Under the pieces are notes generated by a model, which was not told where the DNA came from, ran no database searches, and saw nothing but the letters and a program-made list of their open reading frames with translations. The translations under genes were made by a program, and so were the position numbers. From Dehalobacter alkaniphilus (GTDB lineage Bacteria; Bacillota; Desulfitobacteriia; Desulfitobacteriales; Syntrophobotulaceae), in contig CP148031.1 of assembly GCA_040500365.1 (NCBI GenBank), forward strand, positions 1,798,001 through 1,862,000: a stretch of DNA of 64,000 nucleotides, in the 5' to 3' direction. This document shows, one piece after another, positions 41,723-50,913 of the stretch. How positions within the stretch are numbered: position 1 is the first letter of the stretch; every line of letters begins with the position of its first letter.

Positions 41723-44000
41723 TAAGATCGGGCTGCAGGGGCATCCACTGCTCGGGGATACAGAGTGGTCCTTGCCCGGGGATTTTACGGTGCTGTATCT
41801 GGAGGAACCCGAGCTGGCAAAAGCTTTGTATCAATTACTGCAGGAATACTATGACGACCGGGTATCGGCAGTACCGTCAGACAAGCGGAAAAGACAAGGA
41901 TTGGCAGAAATCCTGCTTTCCGGTGAACAGACAGGTTTGAATATGACTTTTGAGGCAATCCGGCAGGGCGGCTTTATTGGCTGGCCGGATACCAATAAGC
42001 ATGGTTTGTACCGAAGGGTCTCCAATCTCCAGCAGGTCGGAAATGAAGAGCTTTCCCTGGTACGGGTGCATGACGCCCTGGCCAGAGCAAAGGAACGCAT
42101 CGAAGAACAGGCGGATGGAATGGCTCAGGTTAAAGCCGAGTATGATGCGTTAAGAAGAGATTGGGAAGAGGCAAGCCACCGGAAGGAGGAACAGCGCTTT
42201 CTGCAAATCGAAATTAAGAACCTGCAGGCTGAACAGCATCTTATGACGGAGAAAATTGCTGAGATGGAAAAAATTCAGCAGCGGCTTGTTATCCTGAGAG
42301 AGAACCTTGATTACCGTGAATTGCGCCGTCTGCAGGGTGAACTTGCCAGCCTCGAAGAACTGCGCAGGGATACCGGGATTCGATTGGCGGCCGTTGTTCA
42401 GGATAAACAGGTTGACTGGAACATGATTGAAGGTTTGCGGGAAGAGTGTTATGCCTGGGCCTTGATTCAAAAAGAGGCGGAACAGGGCGAAGCTTTGATC
42501 ACCCAGCAGACTCAGGCCATCAACGAGCTTCAGGATTCACTAAGATCATCCGGCTATCGGCAACTGCCGGAAAATGAGGAGGAGTACTTACGCAACACTG
42601 AAGAAGAGCTTCGTGCCGCGCAGAAGGAACTTGAAAGCTTTGCCGGTTTGGCTGATACCGTGAAGGAACTGGAAGGGTCCCTTTATGAAGAAAAAGCCAA
42701 ACTCAAAAAATATGCGCTGATTGCCGGTGTGACTGACAAAGACCAACGTTCACTTGCCCGATCATACACACGCTTGAAAAAATGGCAGGACTCTGTACTC
42801 GGACGCATGATTGACCGGAGGGTTATCCGGCGGTCCGGCGCAGTCAGCATCGAAGACAGATTGGCTTCGCGTCTGACAAAGCTTCTGCAAAAATATCAAG
42901 CTGCAGACTATCAAGAATTCATACGGCAGATCGAAGCGTACCAGAATCAGAGACAGGCCACAGACCGGATCCAGACGGATTATAACCTGATCAGGAAACG
43001 GGTTAAAAGGGAAAAGGAACTGCACAGAATCATCCTGTCCCGCAGTCAACGGCTGCAAAAAGCTTTTGAGATAGTCAAGGCTTCCGATTTTCCATCCTGG
43101 AAAAGCGGTTGGGACGAGTACCGGCAGAAAAACAGCCATAGTGCGGAAATGCTTCAGACGCGGCAGGCACAGACAGGACAACAGCAGGAAACAGAACAGA
43201 AACTGCAGGAATATGCATCACAGCTGCGCGAAAAATTACAGAACCGAATCTCGTCTGATGCCGATATTGACGAGGTCCTTGAGGCTGTGCTGCTGATTGC
43301 GCGTGAACTGCGGATCAAAGAAGAAACTGAAAAAGAATATGATTTGCTGAAGAAACAGTATGATATCGCCTTAAATAAGCGGAATCTGGATCAATTGTCC
43401 AGAACTTTGGAACCGCTTGCCGAACTGGAACGTGAAGCATGTCTGCCGGAAAAAGAAAGGTTGGCCGCCCTCGCGGCTTCCCGCCAGGCGCTTTCAGAGA
43501 AAAACAGCCGGCTTCAGAAGATCCGTAAAGACCTTCAGGACAGTCAGGCTGTGAAAATTGACCATGACTTGGAGAAAAAACTCGGGAGCGTAAAACAGCA
43601 ATGGCAGACCTATCAAGAATTACAGCATACCCTTGATGATACGGCGGAACTGCTTGAAGCCTCGCTGCAAAAATGGCAGGCCGAGAACGGCACTGTTCTA
43701 AAGATTAAAGCACAGCGGTTTTTGAGACGGGTATTTGCGTTGAACCTGTCGGATAAAAAAGAACTGATGATGGCCGAAGCCTATTCGTATTATTTTGCTT
43801 ATCGTCTGGCCCTTGCCGAAGCCGCCCTTGAGGACAGCAGCACTGAGATTCCTCTGTTCTTTCTGGCCGGATCAATGAACGGAACCGAGAGATTTTGGAA
43901 GAAAGCACTGGCTTACCTGCAGGAACTATCACACTTGCGTCAGGTTATTTTCTGCACGGCGGATGCCAGATTGCGAAAAATGGCCGATGAGCTCTGCTGA
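41712..44000 (+). CDS. SbcC/YhaN-like coiled-coil protein lacking ATPase motifs
   Basis: This 762-residue protein has the SbcC/Rad50/YhaN plan: N-terminal head, long coiled coil (residues ~130-640) and C-terminal head. The P-loop position reads FTVLYLEEPELAKALYQLL with no GxxxxGKS. The signature position reads LSDKKELMMAEAYSYYFAYR instead of LSGGxxxQ. The Walker B position reads PLFFLAGSMNGTE instead of a DDP motif. ATP binding is therefore not expected. I chose ATG 41712, inside the end of the SbcD-like gene. It could be a structural tether retained without catalysis. Confidence 0.85.
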   Translation: MRIDKIGLQGHPLLGDTEWSLPGDFTVLYLEEPELAKALYQLLQEYYDDRVSAVPSDKRKRQGLAEILLSGEQTGLNMTFEAIRQGGFIGWPDTNKHGLYRRVSNLQQVGNEELSLVRVHDALARAKERIEEQADGMAQVKAEYDALRRDWEEASHRKEEQRFLQIEIKNLQAEQHLMTEKIAEMEKIQQRLVILRENLDYRELRRLQGELASLEELRRDTGIRLAAVVQDKQVDWNMIEGLREECYAWALIQKEAEQGEALITQQTQAINELQDSLRSSGYRQLPENEEEYLRNTEEELRAAQKELESFAGLADTVKELEGSLYEEKAKLKKYALIAGVTDKDQRSLARSYTRLKKWQDSVLGRMIDRRVIRRSGAVSIEDRLASRLTKLLQKYQAADYQEFIRQIEAYQNQRQATDRIQTDYNLIRKRVKREKELHRIILSRSQRLQKAFEIVKASDFPSWKSGWDEYRQKNSHSAEMLQTRQAQTGQQQETEQKLQEYASQLREKLQNRISSDADIDEVLEAVLLIARELRIKEETEKEYDLLKKQYDIALNKRNLDQLSRTLEPLAELEREACLPEKERLAALAASRQALSEKNSRLQKIRKDLQDSQAVKIDHDLEKKLGSVKQQWQTYQELQHTLDDTAELLEASLQKWQAENGTVLKIKAQRFLRRVFALNLSDKKELMMAEAYSYYFAYRLALAEAALEDSSTEIPLFFLAGSMNGTERFWKKALAYLQELSHLRQVIFCTADARLRKMADELC

Positions 44001-45117
44001 AAGCTGCAATATCCAACAGAAAGGGGAAGTAATTCTGTCTAGATCAACAGAGAAAGTTGTTAAATCAAAGGATGTCTTCGCTAAATCGACAGAAATTACG
44101 GATTCACTATTAGCCTGGTATGACCAAAATAAAAGGGATCTTCCCTGGAGAAGAACGAACGACCCCTATGCGGTCTGGCTGTCGGAAATCATGCTTCAGC
44201 AAACACGGGTCGATACGGTTATAGATTATTACCTGAGGTTCCTGGAACGGTTCCCGGATATTTGCAGTCTGGCTGACGCAGATGAAGAAGACGTTTTAAC
44301 CTTATGGAAAGGTCTCGGCTACTACCGTCGGGCCAGGAACCTTCATCAAGCTGCCGTCGTGGTCCGCGACAGGTACAGTGGGAATTTTCCGCGCACTTAT
44401 CCGGAAATCCGCGCTTTGCCAGGAATCGGTGACTATACGGCTGGGGCTATTGCAAGCATCGCCTACAATCTGCCTTATCCGGCTGTCGATGGGAATGTTC
44501 TGCGGGTCATAACCCGTCTGCTTGGACTTGAAGCTGACATCAGTCAGCAAAAAACTCAAAAGCAAATTGCTGAAATGATTAGAGAAATGATTCCCAAAGA
44601 TAGGGCGGGCGAATTTACCCAGGCACTGATGGAACTTGGCGCAATGTGCTGTACACCCAATACTCCCGGTTGCCGGGACTGTCCCTGGTGTACCGTCTGT
44701 ACTGCCCATCGTACGCACAGGGAGACTGTCCTGCCGGTTAAGAAGAAAGCAAAAAAAGCGGCCCGCTTCGATTACTGGACGGCGCTTGTCTATAACGACG
44801 GGGATATTCTAATGGAGTACCGCAGCAATACACAGCTGCTCGGCAACATGTGGGGACTGCCGCTCGTAAACAAGGAATCCGGTCCTTCTGCGGAAGAACT
44901 GTACCGTAGGGAATGGGAGTTAGATCTCCGATTTATTAAACACTTGGGCAGCGTTCGGCATGTTTTCACACATCAGGTCTGGCAAATGGATGTCATTTTG
45001 TTTTCGCTTAAGCCGGACTCAGAAGTAAAATCAGGGCTTGCCTGGATTTCCAGGGAGAAACTGAAGAACCTGCCGATTCCAAAAGCATTTCAAAAAGTAC
45101 TTCAGCTTATGATATAA
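43987..45117 (+). CDS. mutY: A/G-specific adenine glycosylase MutY
   Basis: The ~376-residue protein removes adenine mispaired with guanine or 8-oxoguanine. It has the helix-hairpin-helix motif LPGIGDYTAGAIASIAY, the catalytic Asp in VDGNVLRVITR, and a [4Fe-4S] cluster motif C-x6-C-x2-C-x5-C (CCTPNTPGCRDCPWCTVC). A Nudix-like C-terminal domain (~240-370) recognises 8-oxoG. The start is uncertain: ATG 43987 (overlapping the SbcC-like stop by 14 nt) or ATG 43963 are in frame, while AAAGGGG at about 44020 would favour a non-ATG start near 44035. Adjacency to the SbcCD-like pair suggests a DNA-repair grouping. Confidence 0.92.
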   Translation: MSSAESCNIQQKGEVILSRSTEKVVKSKDVFAKSTEITDSLLAWYDQNKRDLPWRRTNDPYAVWLSEIMLQQTRVDTVIDYYLRFLERFPDICSLADADEEDVLTLWKGLGYYRRARNLHQAAVVVRDRYSGNFPRTYPEIRALPGIGDYTAGAIASIAYNLPYPAVDGNVLRVITRLLGLEADISQQKTQKQIAEMIREMIPKDRAGEFTQALMELGAMCCTPNTPGCRDCPWCTVCTAHRTHRETVLPVKKKAKKAARFDYWTALVYNDGDILMEYRSNTQLLGNMWGLPLVNKESGPSAEELYRREWELDLRFIKHLGSVRHVFTHQVWQMDVILFSLKPDSEVKSGLAWISREKLKNLPIPKAFQKVLQLMI

Positions 45118-45172
45118 TAATAAATTGTATAACTTTCGTTAAATTTCAGCTTAAACTATTGGAGAGAGAAAA

Positions 45173-46111
45173 GTGGAACTACAAGGCGTCTATAATCAAC
45201 TGGGGATTTTGTTTTTAACGATTTTGCTGGGTTATGTCCTGGCTAAAGTGAAAATTATCCCGCCGGCAGCAACTCAGGTTTTTTCTAAATTTGTCCTGAC
45301 AATTGCACTTCCGGCCCTGATCCTGTCCGGGATGAGAGTTTCTTTTACTACGGAGAGGTTGCATACGGCACTTTTTGTTTTCTTGCTTACGATACCCTGT
45401 TACGGTCTTGCCTTTCTCGTCGGGAAACTGACAGCGAAGATCCTGACCAAAGATCTGACCAGAGAAGCCATCTTTAATTTCGGAATTGTTTTTGCAAATA
45501 CAGGCTTTTTAGGCTTTCCGATATTTCAGGCGCTCTATGGCAAAGAAGCCATATTTTATGCTGCGATCTACAATATTATGTTCAACTTGTTGTTGTATAC
45601 GCTCGGCATTAAAATTATGAATACGGATAAAACCGGGCATCCTGCAAGGCTAAACCTGAAAAAGGTTATTAATCCGGGCGTGGGTGCGAGTATCATTGGG
45701 TTCATTTTATTTATCACCGCTGTTCCGCTGCCCGAATTCATGACCGGCACGATCGATGCGATCGGAAATACCTGTGTTCCTCTGTCAATGCTGACCATCG
45801 GGGCGACATTAAGTGAACTGCCGCTCCAAAAGATGTTCAGTGATATCGGCATTTATATCCTGTCGGTCGTCAGATTGCTTGTGATGCCGTTATTAACCCT
45901 GGTTTTGGTCAAATATATCTTTCGGATTGATCAGATGTGGCTGATTGCCATCCCGGTCATCATGGCCGGCATGCCTATTGCGACCAATACGGTTTTAATG
46001 GCGATTGAATATAAGAATGATGCACGTCTGGCATCACAGACGGTGCTGATTTCAACCTTGCTTAGCTGTTTATCAATCCCATTGCTGATACTTGTGCTGT
46101 CCCATTTTTAA
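45173..46111 (+). CDS. AEC (auxin efflux carrier) family transporter
   Basis: This 312-residue membrane protein has about ten hydrophobic segments and the AEC pattern: N-terminal ILFLTILLGYVLAKVKIIP, central FGIVFANTGFLGFPIFQALYG, and C-terminal MAGMPIATNTVLMAIEY. Family members export or import organic acids such as malate, malonate or citrate; the substrate here is unknown. The start is GTG 45173 behind GGAGAGAG. It is probably monocistronic. Confidence 0.9.
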   Translation: MELQGVYNQLGILFLTILLGYVLAKVKIIPPAATQVFSKFVLTIALPALILSGMRVSFTTERLHTALFVFLLTIPCYGLAFLVGKLTAKILTKDLTREAIFNFGIVFANTGFLGFPIFQALYGKEAIFYAAIYNIMFNLLLYTLGIKIMNTDKTGHPARLNLKKVINPGVGASIIGFILFITAVPLPEFMTGTIDAIGNTCVPLSMLTIGATLSELPLQKMFSDIGIYILSVVRLLVMPLLTLVLVKYIFRIDQMWLIAIPVIMAGMPIATNTVLMAIEYKNDARLASQTVLISTLLSCLSIPLLILVLSHF

Positions 46112-46187
46112 CAGCATCCCTTTTGTAATGTATAGAATAGCCATAATTTGGATAAAATGTTCCTATATCATGTAAGGGAGGATCCGT

Positions 46188-46280
46188 ATGGGCGACAAAA
46201 ATCCAAAAAATATTAAGAAACAAAAAAAGAAAAAAACGGAAAAGAAACCAGAAGCGCTTAATCCAGAAAATAATCTGTAA
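46188..46280 (+). CDS. 30-residue lysine-rich small protein
   Basis: ATG 46188 has a strong ribosome site (GGGAGGAT, 8 nt spacing). It encodes MGDKNPKNIKKQKKKKTEKK followed by PEALNPENNL and a TAA. The peptide is about 40% Lys, with no membrane segment. Small basic peptides of this kind occur in Firmicutes and may bind nucleic acid, but no function is known to me. The ribosome site and the terminator downstream (46323-46370) are the main support. Confidence 0.55.
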   Translation: MGDKNPKNIKKQKKKKTEKKPEALNPENNL

Positions 46281-46322
46281 AACTTGTAACGATAAAACTC
46301 AATATTTCTGTACTGTTTTTAA

Positions 46323-46370
46323 CAATACCAGAGTCTCCAAATTAATGTTTGGACCCTGGTATTTTTTTAT
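46323..46370 (+). terminator. Rho-independent terminator
   Basis: AATACCAG..TCTCCAAA pairs with TTTGGA..CCTGGTATT and is followed by a T-run. It lies about 45 nt after the small lysine-rich gene and upstream of the PilZ gene. Confidence 0.8.
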
Positions 46371-46506
46371 CCGGACTCATCCGTGGCATATTATTCGCAA
46401 ATTTTTGCGGGTACATTCGTTGTGGTTCTATCCAACATCATGTAAAATGGTATTTATCAGAAAAACGCATCGACATGATTTTCAAACTGTTTCATGGGGT
46501 GATTGG

Positions 46507-47229
46507 ATGGAAGACTTTCAGGAAAAGCGGAAGTATTTCCGTGTCGATTTGATCAATGATATTCCAGCCACAGCGAAGATTTCCTCGATTAACAACCGGA
46601 AGGTCGAAGTGGAGAAAACATTTCCGATTGCAATCCTGGATTTGAGCACAGGCGGGATATATGCTTTTATCCCAGTGGATATTCCTGTCAATATTGTAAT
46701 TATCGATATCATGTTTACGTTTGAAAATGAAGAATTCTCATTTAATGCGCTGATTATTCGCAAGACCCCCAAAGATGACGGCTTTGAATACGGGATGAAA
46801 TTCCTTTTTCATTCCCAGAAAGATGAAAGCCGGATCACCCGATGTCTGAATCAATATAAAATCAAGCACACCCGCTTTATGAAGATTCAGCTTGATTTAC
46901 GCAAACAGAAATACATCGGATGCTTTGTCAAGGGCTTGGAGCTGATCGAAGAACCGGCTTATCTGATTACGAGCCGCCGGATCGTTGTCGCCACAAATAA
47001 GGCGGCACAGGACAGCGGTGTCAAACTTGGCGAACGCTGTTATTCCACGGTCGCCAAACGGCATCATGCCTGCCCATTCTGCCGGCTGGAAGATGCCAAA
47101 AAAGCGGATCATCTTCTCGAGACAAATGCCGTTGTGCAGGAACAAAGCTGTAAGGCCCGCTGGCTGTACCTCGAGGATCACTACATGATCCACTATTTCA
47201 CGCGAAAGGAAGGCTTGAAAGATGAATGA
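46507..47229 (+). CDS. PilZ domain protein with PAS-like cysteine-containing C-terminus
   Basis: The 240-residue protein begins MEDFQEKRKYFRVDLINDIP. KRKYFR and DLSTGG are the RxxxR and D/NxSxxG signatures of PilZ c-di-GMP receptors (residues ~7-105). The C-terminal part (~130-235) has GERCYSTVAKRHHACPFCRL, a pattern seen in PAS domains (GxxCYxxxxxxxxPCxxC). ATG 46507 follows GGGGTG. Longer in-frame starts run into the terminator region and are rejected. It overlaps the XRE-cupin gene by 8 nt. It probably senses c-di-GMP and modulates an unknown partner. Confidence 0.85.
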   Translation: MEDFQEKRKYFRVDLINDIPATAKISSINNRKVEVEKTFPIAILDLSTGGIYAFIPVDIPVNIVIIDIMFTFENEEFSFNALIIRKTPKDDGFEYGMKFLFHSQKDESRITRCLNQYKIKHTRFMKIQLDLRKQKYIGCFVKGLELIEEPAYLITSRRIVVATNKAAQDSGVKLGERCYSTVAKRHHACPFCRLEDAKKADHLLETNAVVQEQSCKARWLYLEDHYMIHYFTRKEGLKDE

Positions 47230-47770
47230 AAAGGTGAGGGATATTGCCGAGAGAATTAAAGGCTTAAGATTACTTACCGGTTGGGCCGAAGAAGAGGCTG
47301 CACGTAAAATCGGACTGCCTGTCCAAGAATATCTGAAGTATGAAAAAGGCGAAGATGATATTCCGATCAGTATTCTCTATGAAATTGCCGATTGTTATCA
47401 GGTTGATTTAACGGATGTTCTTACCGGTGTCTCGCCCAAACTGCATGATGTCTGCTTCATCAAAAAGGGACAGGGACTCAAAGTTGAACGGTATGACCAG
47501 TATGATTTCCAGAGTCTGGCTTATCAGTACGTTAACAGAAAAATTGAACCGCTGCTGGTGACCCTGGATGCAGAAAATAGTCCTGAACTTGTTTCCCATC
47601 ACGGACAGGAATTTAACTTCTGTCTGGAAGGCAAGATGAAAGTCATCATTGGCAGTATGGAATATGTGTTGGACCCGGGAGACTCTCTGTATTTTAATTC
47701 CTTGATTCCACATAAAATGCTGGCCCTCGAAAAAAGATCAGCAAAATTTTTGACCGTCATACTTTTATAA
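47222..47770 (+). CDS. XRE-family regulator with cupin domain
   Basis: This 182-residue protein has an N-terminal helix-turn-helix (residues ~8-62; RLLTGWAEEEAARKIGL, then ISILYEIADCYQVDL) and a C-terminal cupin sensor (~105-175; SHHGQEFNFCLEGKMKVIIG, DPGDSLYFNSLIPHKM). This arrangement regulates many small metabolic operons. The ATG overlaps the end of the PilZ gene, and the acyl-CoA synthetase gene starts 13 nt downstream, so that enzyme is the likely target. Confidence 0.92.
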   Translation: MNEKVRDIAERIKGLRLLTGWAEEEAARKIGLPVQEYLKYEKGEDDIPISILYEIADCYQVDLTDVLTGVSPKLHDVCFIKKGQGLKVERYDQYDFQSLAYQYVNRKIEPLLVTLDAENSPELVSHHGQEFNFCLEGKMKVIIGSMEYVLDPGDSLYFNSLIPHKMLALEKRSAKFLTVILL

Positions 47771-47783
47771 AGGATGTGAACAG

Positions 47784-49466
47784 ATGAACCTCGCTTCAAG
47801 ATATATCGGGAAAACCGATTTTGATTCTTATGAAGATTTTTGTGCGAATTATCAAGTGAAAGTACCTGACAATTTTAATTTTGCGTATGATATCGTCGAT
47901 GAATATGGCCGTCTGGAACCAGAGCGTCCAGCGCTGGTCTGGTGCGACGACCATGGTAATGAACGGATCTTTACCTTTGCCGACCTGAAAAAATACTCGG
48001 ATAAAACGGCGAACATGTTAAGCGAAGCCGGGATCCGCAAAGGCGACAAAGTCATGCTGATTCTGAGAAGGCGTTATGAAGTGTACATAGCGATTCTGGC
48101 TCTGGCCAAAATCGGCGCGATCTATATTCCTTCTTCCAATCAGCTTACGCAGAAGGATATTATTTATCGAAATAATGCCGCATCGATTAAAGCGATCATT
48201 GCCTATCATGATCCGGTAATTCTCGACCATGTCGAAGCTTCCAGGGAAGAATCGTCAACGCTCGAAACGCTGTTTCTAGTTGGGGCCCGGCGTCCCGGCT
48301 GGGTTGATTTTGACAGCAGCATGGAGGCTGCTTCCGAAAACTGGGTCCGGCCAACAGGTGCTGATGCGACAACGAATGACGACACAATGATCATCTATTT
48401 CACGTCAGGGACCACGAGCATGCCCAAAATGGCCATTCAGAGCTTCACCTATCCGCTTGGTCATATTGTGACGGCTAAATACTGGCAGCGCGTCGTGGAC
48501 GGCGGGCTTCACCTTACGGTTTCCGATTCCGGCTGGGCTAAATTCGGCTGGGGGAAAATTTACGGCCAGTGGATTTGCGGCGCAGTGCAGTTTGTCTATG
48601 ATATGGACAAGTTTATCCCTGAAAAGCTTTTGGAAATGATGCAAAAATATAAGCTGTCCACGTTTTGTGCACCGCCGACAATTTATCGCTTCCTGCTTGA
48701 ACACAATCTTGAAAAATATAACCTGTCCTCGATTGTTCACTGCTCCACAGCCGGAGAGCCCTTAAATCCGGATGTCTTTAACCGTTTTAAAAGCATTACC
48801 GGCTTAAGCATCTTAAACGGATTTGGCCAGAGCGAGACGACCGTGCTGGTTGCCAATTTTGAATGGCTGGATATTTATCCAGGAGCGATGGGCAAACCGA
48901 ATCCAGCCTACAAGATTGATGTGGTCGATGAAAACGGAGCTCCATGCCCTCCGGGAGTCGAAGGAGAACTGGTTATCCGCGAGGCTGATTCCAATAAGCC
49001 TGCCGGATTGTTCTGCGGGTACTACATGGATGAAACTGCTACCAATAAAGTGTGGTATGACGATACGTACCACACAGGGGATATGGCCTACTGGGATGAA
49101 CACGGCTTTTTATGGTTTGTTGGCCGCAATGACGATGTCATTAAGGCTTCCGGCTACAGGATCAGTCCTTTTGAAGTTGAAAGTGCACTAATTGAGCATC
49201 CCGCAGTCGTGGAGTGTGCTGTTACCGGCGCGCCGGATGCCGTCAGGGGAACGGTCGTCAAAGCGACTGTTGTGCTGGCCAAAGGCTATACGGCCTCTGA
49301 ATTGCTAAAAAAAGAGATCCAGGACTATGTCAAAAAGGTGACAGCTCCGTATAAATACCCGAGAATTCTCGAATTTGTCGACGAACTGCCGAAGACGATC
49401 GGCGGCAAGATCAAACGCGCCCAGATCCGGCGTGAAGACACGGAAAAGTTTCAAGATAAAGAATAA
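47784..49466 (+). CDS. AMP-forming acyl-CoA synthetase
   Basis: This 560-residue adenylate-forming enzyme has IIYFTSGTTSMPKMAI (phosphate loop), GFGQSETT, DTYHTGDMAY and NDDVIKASGYRISPFEVES. The catalytic Lys is near the C-terminus in KTIGGKIKRAQI. It activates a carboxylic acid to acyl-AMP and then acyl-CoA. Similarity to medium-chain/acetyl-CoA synthetases is seen, but chain length cannot be read. It is coupled to the XRE-cupin gene. AAAGGATGTG precedes the ATG; a terminator follows at 49507. Confidence 0.93.
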   Translation: MNLASRYIGKTDFDSYEDFCANYQVKVPDNFNFAYDIVDEYGRLEPERPALVWCDDHGNERIFTFADLKKYSDKTANMLSEAGIRKGDKVMLILRRRYEVYIAILALAKIGAIYIPSSNQLTQKDIIYRNNAASIKAIIAYHDPVILDHVEASREESSTLETLFLVGARRPGWVDFDSSMEAASENWVRPTGADATTNDDTMIIYFTSGTTSMPKMAIQSFTYPLGHIVTAKYWQRVVDGGLHLTVSDSGWAKFGWGKIYGQWICGAVQFVYDMDKFIPEKLLEMMQKYKLSTFCAPPTIYRFLLEHNLEKYNLSSIVHCSTAGEPLNPDVFNRFKSITGLSILNGFGQSETTVLVANFEWLDIYPGAMGKPNPAYKIDVVDENGAPCPPGVEGELVIREADSNKPAGLFCGYYMDETATNKVWYDDTYHTGDMAYWDEHGFLWFVGRNDDVIKASGYRISPFEVESALIEHPAVVECAVTGAPDAVRGTVVKATVVLAKGYTASELLKKEIQDYVKKVTAPYKYPRILEFVDELPKTIGGKIKRAQIRREDTEKFQDKE

Positions 49467-49506
49467 CTTTAACGTATACCCATCAATCATTGAATATTGT
49501 CTGATG

Positions 49507-49534
49507 CACCCCACAATTATCGTGGGGTGATTTT
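49507..49534 (+). terminator. Terminator after the acyl-CoA synthetase gene
   Basis: CACCCCAC (49507-49514) pairs perfectly with GTGGGGTG (49522-49529) and is followed by ATTTTA. Confidence 0.8.
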
Positions 49535-49650
49535 ATGCCTTGAAAAGTGGTTGGATTTTCATGTAAAATGAACCATAAATAATCATCATGACAAAAGTTG
49601 ATTTGAAAGTAATGATGGATATATGTTGTTACTAAAGAAAGGATAAACTG

Positions 49651-50688
49651 ATGTTTCCGAGCGATATAAACTATAGAATGCCTGCGGAATGGGCCAGACA
49701 CGAACGTACCTTTATTTCCTGGCCGGTCGGGGTATCAATGTGTCATCCGGAAAATTACGAGGTTGTTTGCGAGGGTTATACCGACATTATTCGAGCTATC
49801 GGGGAATTTGAACCCGTCACCGTATTGGTAAACCCCGACGAACGGTCCCTGCTCGAAGGCCGCTTTCGGAACAGGCAGATCGAGCTCCTGCCGTTGGCGC
49901 ATAATGATGCCTGGCTTCGGGATAACGGGCCGACGTTTATCGTCAATGATCAGGGAGATATAGCCGGCATCAACTGGCACTTCAATGCCTGGGGCGGCAA
50001 ATATCCGGACTGGGATCTGGACAACCAGGTCGCGCCGCAAATATTGAAGCACCTCGGCTTGAAACCGTTTGATGCGCCGCTGATTATGGAAGGCGGCTCG
50101 CTGCACGTGGACGGAGAAGGTACACTCTTGACAACGGCCGAATGCCTGCTCAATCCGAACCGCAACCCTGATCTTTCCCGGGAGCAGATTACGGAACTAT
50201 TGAAGAAATATTTAAGTATCCACAAAGTCATCTGGCTGGAAAAAGGCTTATGTGGAGATGAAACAGACGGACATGTCGACAATATCGCCTGTTTTGCTTC
50301 GCCTGGCAAAATCCTGATTCAGGTCTGTGATGACCCTTGCGATCCGAATTATGCGATTACCCGGGAAAACCTCGCGGTGTTAAACCGGGAAACGGATGCC
50401 AGAGGAAGAACCTTTGAAATCATCCCAATACAGCAGCCTCCCGCCGTATTTGCCGACGGTAAACGTCTGACGCTGAGTTATCTGAACTTTTACTTTGTCA
50501 ACGGCGGAATTATTTTACCTGTATTTGGCGGCCAGGCTGCCGAAGCAGATGCCCTGGCTATTCGGACCCTGAGCGGGATCTTTCCGGAAAGACGGATCCG
50601 CACCATTAATGGAATGGCAATTATTGGGGAAGGCGGCAATGTTCACTGTACAACCCAGCAGATGCCTGCGGTAAAACGTTTAAGGTGA
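49651..50688 (+). CDS. aguA: Agmatine deiminase
   Basis: This 345-residue enzyme of the guanidino-group-modifying family converts agmatine to N-carbamoylputrescine and ammonia. It carries RMPAEWARHERTFISWP at the N-terminus, NDAWLRDNGPTFI, IMEGGSLHVDGEGT, DETDGHVDN (catalytic His and Asp), and the nucleophile C333 in GEGGNVHCTTQQMP. Length and motifs are normal. GAAAGGATAAAC precedes the ATG. It is followed at 225 bp by the N-carbamoylputrescine amidase gene, completing the route to putrescine. No arginine decarboxylase is in this window. Confidence 0.95.
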   Translation: MFPSDINYRMPAEWARHERTFISWPVGVSMCHPENYEVVCEGYTDIIRAIGEFEPVTVLVNPDERSLLEGRFRNRQIELLPLAHNDAWLRDNGPTFIVNDQGDIAGINWHFNAWGGKYPDWDLDNQVAPQILKHLGLKPFDAPLIMEGGSLHVDGEGTLLTTAECLLNPNRNPDLSREQITELLKKYLSIHKVIWLEKGLCGDETDGHVDNIACFASPGKILIQVCDDPCDPNYAITRENLAVLNRETDARGRTFEIIPIQQPPAVFADGKRLTLSYLNFYFVNGGIILPVFGGQAAEADALAIRTLSGIFPERRIRTINGMAIIGEGGNVHCTTQQMPAVKRLR

Positions 50689-50742
50689 ATGTATGAATTA
50701 CCCAACAATATATACCAAAAGTTGAAATAAAAATATAAATGA

Positions 50743-50797
50743 AGAGGAGAGCGTAACAGATACATCTTTTATATGTTGCGCTCTTCTGCGTTGTGGT
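50743..50797 (+). terminator. Probable terminator between aguA and aguB
   Basis: AGGAGAGCGTAACA pairs imperfectly with TGTTGCGCTCTTCT around an AT-rich loop, with a T-rich tail (GGTTTTTTT) slightly downstream. It suggests aguB may also have its own promoter. Confidence 0.5.
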
Positions 50798-50913
50798 TTT
50801 TTTCTGCATCATGTAAAATAGAAAATGCATACAAATTAACAAAATAGTAGAAACACCTGTAAGATCAGGTTCAGAACACACCGAAATCAGGCAGTTGGGA
50901 AGGAATATTAACG

